DNA of 64,000 bases, taken from NCBI RefSeq assembly GCF_000711975.1, contig NZ_JONT01000003.1, positions 114,921 through 178,920 on the forward strand, given 5' to 3'. The DNA is from Desulfofalx alkaliphila DSM 12257. Its GTDB lineage: Bacteria > Bacillota > Desulfotomaculia > Desulfotomaculales > Desulfohalotomaculaceae. Positions 55,992 through 64,000 of this stretch are shown one piece after another. Positions within the stretch are counted from its first letter, which is position 1, and each line of letters starts with the position of its first letter. Position numbers and translations under genes: made by a program. A model generated the notes under the pieces. It saw only the letters and a program-made list of their open reading frames with translations. It did no database searches and was not told the origin of the DNA.

Positions 55992-57098
55992 ATGAGAATA
56001 AACACCACAAAAGAAAACCTGTTAAATGGTGTCCAAATGGTACAAAGGGCTGTGTCAACCAAAAATCCAATGCCTATCCTGACCGGCATATTGCTGGAAA
56101 GTAAAGATAACAAGCTCAAGTTGACGGCCACGGATTTAGAAATCGGTATAGAATGTAATGTAGAGGTTACAACTATAGAAGAAGGGTCAATAATTGTTCC
56201 GGCCAAGTATATTACTGAAATTGTGCGAAAATTACCCGATGTACCCATAGATTTAACCGGGGACACAGAAAACAACACCATCACAATCCAGTACAATTCG
56301 TCCCAGGTAAATTTGCACGGCTTTAATGCCGATGAGTATCCGGCTTTTCCCGTGGTAGAAGGCAATCTTTCCTTTGCTATACCCACTAACACCTTTAAAG
56401 AGACTTTGAGGCAGGTGTTATATGCCACAAATACAGATGAGAGCAGGCCGGTATTTACCGGGGTTCTTTTTGAAATAAAGGACGGGCTTTTAACACTGGT
56501 TGCCACCGATACACATAGACTGGCCCTTAAGAAAGTTGCCATTGATGAAGAGCCGGCAGAGCTGGAAACAATTATCCCCGGCCGTACTTTAGGTGAAATA
56601 TCCAGAATTATTAGCAACAGCGATGATGAAGATGTGATTAAGATTACCCTGGGCAGCAACCAGGCCCTATTTACAATTAAAAACACTGTAATAGTATCCA
56701 GGCTTATTGAGGGGCAATTCCCCAATTACCAAGGGGTAATTCCTAAAAATCATAAATCTAAGGTGAGAATAAAGGTTAAAGAACTTTTAGACTCAACCGA
56801 GAGGGCCGCCCTGTTAACAAAAACCGGAAGGGAAACAATTAGGCTGGATATTAAGAAGGACCTCTTGATGTTATCAGCAAACACAGATGTGGGTTTTATT
56901 CAAGAAAACTTAAATTGCTACCTTGAGGGAGAAGAGGTAAGCATATCTTTTAATGCACGGTATTTAACAGATGTGTTGCGGACAGTGGGCGAAGAGGAAA
57001 TAATTTTGGAGTTAAGCGGCCCACTGAGCCCCGGGGTTATAAGGCCCCCAAGGGGAGATAATTATCTGTCTCTAATATTACCGGTTCGTACCGCATAG
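55992..57098 (+). CDS. dnaN: DNA polymerase III beta clamp
   Basis: A 368-residue sliding clamp with three repeated clamp domains. Recognisable elements are AVSTKNPMPILTGILLE, VLFEIKDGLLTLVATDTHRLALKK, and a conserved C-terminal SLILPVRTA that lines the partner-binding pocket. It follows dnaA after a 215-nt AT-rich gap with no clear ORF. Normal length. Confidence 0.98.
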   Translation: MRINTTKENLLNGVQMVQRAVSTKNPMPILTGILLESKDNKLKLTATDLEIGIECNVEVTTIEEGSIIVPAKYITEIVRKLPDVPIDLTGDTENNTITIQYNSSQVNLHGFNADEYPAFPVVEGNLSFAIPTNTFKETLRQVLYATNTDESRPVFTGVLFEIKDGLLTLVATDTHRLALKKVAIDEEPAELETIIPGRTLGEISRIISNSDDEDVIKITLGSNQALFTIKNTVIVSRLIEGQFPNYQGVIPKNHKSKVRIKVKELLDSTERAALLTKTGRETIRLDIKKDLLMLSANTDVGFIQENLNCYLEGEEVSISFNARYLTDVLRTVGEEEIILELSGPLSPGVIRPPRGDNYLSLILPVRTA

Positions 57099-57107
57099 GA
57101 GAGAAGT

Positions 57108-57323
57108 ATGGAAATAAAAGAAGTTCCAATAAAGGACAGCATAAAACTGGATCAGTTTTTAAAATGGGCCGGTATCACCGGCACCGGAGGGCAGAGCAAA
57201 ATACTAATTAACGACAAGAGGGTAAAAGTTAATGGGAAAGTGGAAAATAAGAGGGGGCGAAAAATTTTACCCGGTGATATAATAGAGGTGGAGCAGGTAG
57301 GTAAATTTAAAGTGACTGGTTAA
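57108..57323 (+). CDS. yaaA: S4-domain RNA-binding protein (YaaA/RlbA)
   Basis: A 71-residue protein consisting of one S4 domain (IKLDQFLKWAGITGTGGQSK, then a segment ending VKVNGKVENKRGRKILPGD). The genomic position between dnaN and recF is invariant in Firmicutes. It probably binds the large ribosomal subunit. Confidence 0.95.
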   Translation: MEIKEVPIKDSIKLDQFLKWAGITGTGGQSKILINDKRVKVNGKVENKRGRKILPGDIIEVEQVGKFKVTG

Positions 57324-57338
57324 GAGGTGTTATCCTGA

Positions 57339-58445
57339 TTGTTATTAACCAAAATCAGGGCGGAAATGTTCCGTAATTATAAAAGTTTTGAAATTTCTCC
57401 CGCTCAAGGGTTGAATATTTTCATTGGCCATAATGCACAGGGAAAGACAAATTTACTGGAATCAATATATTTTAACTTAAATGCATCTTCCTTCCGTGCC
57501 GGCAGTGATAGGGAAGTAATTAACTGGCAGGCCAATGCCTGTAATGTCATTAGTTTTATACGCCATGGCAAGAGAGAGTATAAGCAGACCGTTGCCGTCA
57601 ACAGGGAAGGTAAAAAAAAGATTTTAGTTAACGGTGTGGAGAAAAAGAAAAAGGATCTTTTACATACCGGGGTCATATTATTTACACCGGATGACTTAAA
57701 TTTAGTGAAAAACTCCCCCGGTGAAAGGCGAAAGTTTCTTGATTATGAAATAGGACCCTTTTACCCTAACTATAAATACTACTTGGGTCAATATTTAAAA
57801 ATTTTATCCCATCGAAACAGTGTATTAAAGAATATTAGAAACAATGTTGAAGGCCTTGATGCCCTAGATGTATGGAATGACCAACTGGTTATTAACGGCA
57901 CCAATATTTTATTGGGTAGAATTGAGGTTTTGAAAAAATTAACGCCCTTAATTAAAAGGTGGCACTCCTTAATTACCCAGGGGACTGAAAAGTTAGAAAT
58001 AAATTATTTATCATCACTAAATTTAAAAAAACCCTTGCAGAAACAGGATATCCATAATAGTTTTATAGAAAGCATCAAAAAATTTAGGGACCAGGAAATA
58101 AGAAGATGTCAAAGTTTAGTTGGCCCCCACAGGGATGATGTGGTATTTTTAATAAATGGCAGGGAAGTAAAGGTCTATGGTTCACAGGGACAGCACAGAA
58201 CCTTGGTTTTAAGTTTAAAGCTGGCCCAGGTGTCTTTTTTTAAGCAGCAGTTTAATACCAACCCAATATTGCTGCTGGATGATGTACTGTCCGAATTGGA
58301 CAACAAGAGAAGGGAAGTATTATTGTCCGGCATTAAAGAGGGCATACAAACTTTTATAACCACCAATGATTTTTTTTATAAGGATTTAATTAACGGCAAG
58401 TACAAGTTATTTACCATACGAGAAGGGGAAGTGGCAAGTAATTGA
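57339..58445 (+). CDS. recF: DNA replication and repair protein RecF
   Basis: A 368-residue SMC-like ATPase that loads RecA at gaps. Walker A is GHNAQGKTNLLESI, the signature region is YGSQGQHRTLVLSLKLAQ, and Walker B is LLLDDVLSELD. The TTG start has GAGGTG about 10 nt upstream. Full length. Confidence 0.96.
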   Translation: MLLTKIRAEMFRNYKSFEISPAQGLNIFIGHNAQGKTNLLESIYFNLNASSFRAGSDREVINWQANACNVISFIRHGKREYKQTVAVNREGKKKILVNGVEKKKKDLLHTGVILFTPDDLNLVKNSPGERRKFLDYEIGPFYPNYKYYLGQYLKILSHRNSVLKNIRNNVEGLDALDVWNDQLVINGTNILLGRIEVLKKLTPLIKRWHSLITQGTEKLEINYLSSLNLKKPLQKQDIHNSFIESIKKFRDQEIRRCQSLVGPHRDDVVFLINGREVKVYGSQGQHRTLVLSLKLAQVSFFKQQFNTNPILLLDDVLSELDNKRREVLLSGIKEGIQTFITTNDFFYKDLINGKYKLFTIREGEVASN

Positions 58446-58500
58446 CTGACCTGGGCAGGGCTGATTTTAGTCAGTAAATTTATTAAGGAGTGGTTTTGAA

Positions 58501-58758
58501 ATGTTTCTACATTTAGGGGGAGATGTTATGGTTTGCAAAAAAGATGTCATAGCCATAATAAACGCCAAAGCCAAACAATCTCCTGTAACCAAGGAATTTT
58601 TAGAGGTGGCAAGTGATGAGGATTTTATTAAATCAATATCCAGCGAAGAAAAGGAAAAGTCTGTTGTAATAACCACAAGGAATATATATCTCTCCCCTAT
58701 CTCATGTAATACTCTGAGAAAAAGAAGCGATATAAGTAGTTTGACAGATAACACCTAA
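58501..58758 (+). CDS. remB: Extracellular matrix regulator RemB (DUF370)
   Basis: An 85-residue protein of the RemB/YaaB family: FLHLGGDVMVCKKDVIAI is the conserved N-terminus. It sits between recF and gyrB as in Bacillus, where RemB influences biofilm-matrix gene expression. It is followed by a terminator. Confidence 0.92.
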   Translation: MFLHLGGDVMVCKKDVIAIINAKAKQSPVTKEFLEVASDEDFIKSISSEEKEKSVVITTRNIYLSPISCNTLRKRSDISSLTDNT

Positions 58759-58760
58759 GT

Positions 58761-58787
58761 AACCGTGGCACACACGGTTATTTTTCT
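58761..58787 (+). terminator. Intrinsic terminator after remB
   Basis: AACCGTG/CACGGTT stem with a 5-nt loop followed by ATTTTT, directly after the stop codon. Confidence 0.85.
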
Positions 58788-58855
58788 TGTAGTATTATGG
58801 ACATCAATTTAAGGCAAGAAATTATTTTACAATATCAATTTTAAAACAGGTTAAC

Positions 58856-58884
58856 TTGTGATGGATTTTTGCTTATGGTATAAT
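58856..58884 (+). promoter_or_regulatory. gyrB-gyrA promoter
   Basis: -35 TTGTGA (58856-58861), 17 nt, consensus -10 TATAAT (58879-58884), about 33 nt before the gyrB start codon. Confidence 0.8.
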
Positions 58885-58902
58885 ATGGTTCTGAATGATT
58901 AA

Positions 58903-60843
<1,941 letters not shown>

Positions 60844-60862
60844 TAATATTTGAGGTGAAGAA

Positions 60863-63289
60863 ATGCCAGAGTTAACTGGAAAGGTATTACCTATAGATAT
60901 AAACAAGGAGATGCGCCAGTCCTATCTGGATTATGCAATGAGTGTTATTGTGGGCCGGGCTTTACCTGACGTAAGGGACGGTTTAAAGCCTGTTCACCGC
61001 CGCATACTCTTTGCAATGCATGAATTGGGCTTAACACCGGACAAGCCTTACCGTAAGTGTGCCAACATTGTCGGTAGGGTAATGTCTGATTTTCACCCCC
61101 ACGGTGATGCAGCCATCTATGACGCTTTAGTAAGGCTGGCCCAAGATTTTTCTTGTCGTTATCCGCTTATTGACGGTCATGGAAACTTTGGCTCGGTGGA
61201 CGGTGATTCTGCCGCAGCAATGAGATATACCGAAGCCAAGATGGCAAAAATATCCCTTGAACTATTAAAGGATATTGATAAAAATACCGTTGATTTTATA
61301 CCAAACTATGATGAAAGAACTAAAGAGCCGGTAATATTGCCCTCAAGGATACCCAATTTGTTGGTAAACGGCTCCGGTGGCATTGCTGTGGGCATGGCCA
61401 CCAATATTCCGCCCCATAACCTCGGCGAGGTTATAGAGGGAATAAAAATGTTAATTGATAATGCTGATGTAACCCTTGATGACTTAATGAAAGTTATCAA
61501 AGGACCGGACTTTCCAACCGGTGCCACCATTATGGGCAGGGAGGGAATAGTTTCAGCATTTAAAACAGGGAGAGGCTCAATAAAAATAAGAGCCAAAACA
61601 GAAATAGAGGACATTGGTAAGGGTAAACAAGCCATTATAGTAACAGAGTTACCCTATCAAGTTAATAAGGCCAGGCTGATAGAAAAAATTGCCGAGCTTG
61701 TTAGAGATAAAAAGGTTGACGGCATAACAGATTTAAGGGATGAATCTGACCGCACCGGCATGAGGATTGTAATTGAGCTGCGCAGGGATGTCAATGCAAG
61801 GGTTCTTTTAAACCAGCTCTATAAACACACCCAGCTGCAAGACACCTTTGGAGTAATAATGCTGGCCTTGGTTGACGGTCAACCGCGGGTATTAAATCTT
61901 AAAGAAGTGCTATTTTATTACCTGGAACACCAAAAAGATGTGGTAACCAGGCGCACTAAATTTGAATTGGACAAGGCAGAGGCCAGGGCCCACATTGTTG
62001 AGGGCTTACGGATAGCCGTTTCTAACATAGATGAAGTTGTGCAAATCATTAGATCTTCACGAACCACAAATGAGGCCAAGGAAAGGTTACAAAAAACATT
62101 TCAGTTAAGTGAAAAACAAGCCGATGCCATTGTGGAAATGAGATTGAGGAGCCTCACCGGTTTAGAAATTGAGAAACTGGAGGCGGAGTATAAAGACTTA
62201 CTGGAAAAAATAGCTTACCTTAAATCTGTTTTGGCTGACGAGCAGTTGGTTTTATCTATTATTAAAGATGAGTTAACCGAAGTACAGAAAAAGTATGCAG
62301 ATAAAAGGCGTACTGCAATCAGTGATGAAAGTACCGATTTTGTAGATACAGATTTAATTCCACAGGAAGACGTGGTTATTACCCTTACCAATTATGGCTA
62401 TATAAAACGTATACCCCTGGACACCTACCGCAGCCAACGCAGGGGCGGCAGAGGTATTACCGGTATGGACACAAAAGATGAGGATGCGGTGAAACACGTT
62501 TTTGCAACCACCACCCACCACTTTATATTGTTCTTTACCACTAAGGGTAAGGTATATAGGCTAAAGGCACACGAAATACCGGAATCCGGCCGGCAAGCCA
62601 GGGGCACGGCCATAGTCAATTTGCTATATTTAGATAAAGATGAACGAATAAATGCGGTGATACCCATCGCCAGCTTTTATGATAACCACTATCTCTTTAT
62701 GTGTACCGGCCAAGGTATAGTTAAAAAGACTGCCCTCAAAGAATATGATACTTCAAGAAGAGACGGTATCATTGCAATTAACTTGGATGAAAAGGACCAG
62801 CTTGTAAATGTACTCCTGACCCATGGAGATGATGAAGTAATAATAGGCACCAAAAAGGGACTGGCCATTAGATTTTCTGAGCAAGATGTCCGTCCAATGG
62901 GAAGGGTTTCCAGAGGGGTAATGGGTATAAAATTAAATGAGGGCGACCGGGTAATCGGCATGGATAAGGTGCGGGAAAACAGCTATATGTTGGTGGTTAC
63001 TTCAAACGGCTTTGGAAAAAGAACACCCATAGATGAATACAGAACCCAGACCAGGGCCGGCAAAGGAATAATTAACATAAAGACTAACCAGCGCAACGGT
63101 GAAGCGGTGGACTTACATGTTGTGCAAGATGATGAAGAAATACTCTTGGTCAGTGCCGAAGGGATCATTATAAGGCTGAAGACAAAACACATATCTGTAA
63201 TGGGAAGAGCAACCCAGGGTGTTACCCTGATGCGCTTAGCAAGGGGCGACAGGGTTATGGCAATGGCAAGGTTTCAGGTTGACTCATAA
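60863..63289 (+). CDS. gyrA: DNA gyrase subunit A
   Basis: An 808-residue catalytic subunit. The active-site Tyr122 lies in AAAMRYTEAKM. The C-terminal beta-pinwheel has the gyrase-specific GyrA box QRRGGRG, which marks it as gyrase and not topoisomerase IV. At the quinolone-sensitive position 83 it has Ala (HGDAAIYD), not the usual Ser. It follows gyrB by 19 nt. Confidence 0.98.
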   Translation: MPELTGKVLPIDINKEMRQSYLDYAMSVIVGRALPDVRDGLKPVHRRILFAMHELGLTPDKPYRKCANIVGRVMSDFHPHGDAAIYDALVRLAQDFSCRYPLIDGHGNFGSVDGDSAAAMRYTEAKMAKISLELLKDIDKNTVDFIPNYDERTKEPVILPSRIPNLLVNGSGGIAVGMATNIPPHNLGEVIEGIKMLIDNADVTLDDLMKVIKGPDFPTGATIMGREGIVSAFKTGRGSIKIRAKTEIEDIGKGKQAIIVTELPYQVNKARLIEKIAELVRDKKVDGITDLRDESDRTGMRIVIELRRDVNARVLLNQLYKHTQLQDTFGVIMLALVDGQPRVLNLKEVLFYYLEHQKDVVTRRTKFELDKAEARAHIVEGLRIAVSNIDEVVQIIRSSRTTNEAKERLQKTFQLSEKQADAIVEMRLRSLTGLEIEKLEAEYKDLLEKIAYLKSVLADEQLVLSIIKDELTEVQKKYADKRRTAISDESTDFVDTDLIPQEDVVITLTNYGYIKRIPLDTYRSQRRGGRGITGMDTKDEDAVKHVFATTTHHFILFFTTKGKVYRLKAHEIPESGRQARGTAIVNLLYLDKDERINAVIPIASFYDNHYLFMCTGQGIVKKTALKEYDTSRRDGIIAINLDEKDQLVNVLLTHGDDEVIIGTKKGLAIRFSEQDVRPMGRVSRGVMGIKLNEGDRVIGMDKVRENSYMLVVTSNGFGKRTPIDEYRTQTRAGKGIINIKTNQRNGEAVDLHVVQDDEEILLVSAEGIIIRLKTKHISVMGRATQGVTLMRLARGDRVMAMARFQVDS

Positions 63290-63309
63290 ATAGAAGAGTG
63301 AAGCATGTA

Positions 63310-63341
63310 AGGGGTGGTAAAAGCCACCTCTTATTTATTTT
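63310..63341 (+). terminator. Intrinsic terminator after gyrA
   Basis: AGGGGTGG/CCACCTCT stem (one G-T pair) followed by TATTTATTTT, 20 nt past the gyrA stop. Confidence 0.75.
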
Positions 63342-63359
63342 CCCCGTAAAAATTACCAT

Positions 63360-63388
63360 TTGACTTAGAATAAGAGAGGTGTTAAACT
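63360..63388 (+). promoter_or_regulatory. Promoter of the tRNA-Ile-tRNA-Ala unit
   Basis: -35 TTGACT (63360-63365), 17 nt, -10 TAAACT (63383-63388), about 67 nt before tRNA-Ile. It resembles the dsrAB promoter in its -10. Confidence 0.7.
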
Positions 63389-63455
63389 AGGCATTGTCGC
63401 TGTAAAGGCGGCGAGTTAAACTTCACCTTTTTTAAAAAAATTAATTAAGGATTAG

Positions 63456-63532
<77 letters not shown>

Positions 63533-63552
63533 TTTAAAAAGTGAAAAAACAT

Positions 63553-63628
63553 GGGGACATAGCTCAGTTGGGAGAGCACCTGCCTTGCAAGCAGGGGGTC
63601 ACCGGTTCAAGTCCGGTTGTCTCCACCA
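63553..63628 (+). tRNA. tRNA-Ala (TGC)
   Basis: A 76-nt cloverleaf with encoded CCA. The acceptor GGGGACA pairs with TGTCTCC, anticodon TGC lies in CCTTGCAAG, and the T arm is GGTTCAAGTCC. It lies 20 nt after tRNA-Ile. Confidence 0.97.
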
Positions 63629-63631
63629 CTG

Positions 63632-63657
63632 ACCCCTGGGTAAACCCAGGGGTTTTA
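63632..63657 (+). terminator. Terminator after tRNA-Ala
   Basis: ACCCCTGGG/CCCAGGGGT stem followed by TTTT on the plus strand. Confidence 0.85.
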
Positions 63658-63764
63658 ACATTTCCCATAGTGTAAAATTGTTGTAGGAAAAAAAGAAACA
63701 AGAGACCACTCTTTTTGGTAAAATAAAGTCGAGCAAAACCCAAATTACCAAAGGAGTGTCTCTT

Positions 63765-64000
63765 GTGAATACTATTCTACTACAAAAATGCGAAAAATTC
63801 ATTGAGCAATTATTAAATTTTTTTGCTTCAGATAGAATTAAGGCCATTGAAGAGATGGAAACCACCTTAAAAGAATACACGGACAATTTTATTGTGGATA
63901 TGATGAGTGCATATCTCGAAGCCCTTGATAAATCTATAGTAGAAGACAAAACCGGCCGTAAAAACAAAGGTCTGGTAATACAAAGAAAAAATGATAAGCG
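63765..64000 (+). mobile_element. ISLre2-type transposase, 5' part (cut by window end)
   Basis: An open frame of 78 codons runs to the window edge from a GTG with GGAGTG upstream: NTILLQKCEKFIEQLLNFF, then a segment with VDMMSAYLEALDKSIVED and RKNKGLVIQRKNDKR. This resembles the N-terminal region of ISLre2/UPF0236 transposases. The left end of the element probably lies between about 63660 and 63765, after the tRNA terminator. Terminal repeats cannot be confirmed because the other end is outside. Confidence 0.75.

Noticed and set aside
55973..56725. 250-codon minus-strand ORF opposite dnaN
   Set aside because: It is a shadow of dnaN with Ser/Val/Ile-rich composition and no recognisable domain.
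63599..63967. 122-codon minus-strand ORF over tRNA-Ala and the insertion sequence
   Set aside because: It reads through the tRNA gene and is antisense to the transposase frame, which has a good ribosome site and family resemblance.

Overview
The window looks like chromosome from a spore-forming, sulfate-reducing Firmicute of the Desulfotomaculum / Peptococcaceae type, and it includes the replication origin. Three lines of evidence support this. Dissimilatory sulfite reductase genes are present (dsrA, dsrB, dsrD, dsrC, dsrK, dsrM and a DsrN-like gene). There are sporulation and germination genes (sleB, ypeB, yyaC, lonC). Firmicute-only features also occur: a T-box leader, SCIFF peptide plus maturase, remB, ylbF, yybS and rex. 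Composition is moderate, with AT-rich spacers, canonical sigma-A promoters and frequent TTG/GTG starts behind strong Shine-Dalgarno sites. The species cannot be named from this sequence alone.

Layout. 1-5.8 kb (minus): Yip1-like membrane protein, sppA, pyrG, a small XapX gene, argS and a DUF1934 gene. 6.0-9.0 kb (minus): dsrA-dsrB-dsrD, with a strong promoter and a long structured leader. 9.0-14.4 kb (minus): an arylpyruvate-oxidation operon (symporter, phenylacetate-CoA ligase, iorA, iorB). 14.5-16.5 kb (minus): a T-box-controlled Lrp/AsnC regulator and aminotransferase. 16.5-18.6 kb: sleB-ypeB for spore cortex lysis. 18.7-23.5 kb (minus): ferredoxin-dsrM-dsrK-dsrC, then a repeat-bearing small ORF and a CbiA/DsrN-like gene. 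23.8-28.9 kb: ylbF, rex, rlmH, murA, a gluzincin peptidase and a TPR protein. 29-32.5 kb: an M23 peptidase, the SCIFF system (scfA, scfB) and two tRNAs. 32.5-45.8 kb: purA, dnaB, lonC, rplI, yybS, a MazG-like gene, rpsR-ssb-rpsF, DUF951, an M18 aminopeptidase, cvpA, ykvI, yyaC, DUF4446 and DUF554. 45.9-54.1 kb (minus): two parS sites, parB, parA, rsmG, mnmG, mnmE, jag, yidC, yidD, rnpA and rpmH. 54.1-63.3 kb (plus): oriC, dnaA, dnaN, an S4-domain gene, recF, remB, gyrB and gyrA. 63.4-64.0 kb: tRNA-Ile, tRNA-Ala and the first part of an ISLre2-type insertion sequence cut by the window end.

How the genes work together. DsrAB reduces sulfite, DsrC carries the sulfur as a trisulfide, and the DsrMK membrane complex feeds in menaquinol-derived electrons. 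No dsrJ, dsrO or dsrP is visible, which is the simpler Gram-positive arrangement. The neighbouring aminotransferase, indolepyruvate:ferredoxin oxidoreductase and aryl-CoA ligase could turn aromatic amino acids into reduced ferredoxin and an acyl-CoA, so they may supply electrons for sulfite reduction. Rex, an NADH/NAD sensor, lies just beyond the dsrMKC block. The rest is the conserved origin-proximal core.

Most noteworthy: (1) the DsrN-like amidotransferase has Ser where the family has its glutaminase Cys; (2) dsrAB has a palindrome at the predicted start site and a leader of about 250 nt with three hairpins; (3) a terminator-like hairpin lies between the dnaA promoter and dnaA; (4) a T-box controls an Lrp-type regulator and a transaminase; (5) a small ORF made of an 18-bp repeat is start-stop coupled to dsrN; (6) an 18-codon hydrophobic micro-ORF with a perfect ribosome binding site lies beside the SCIFF genes.
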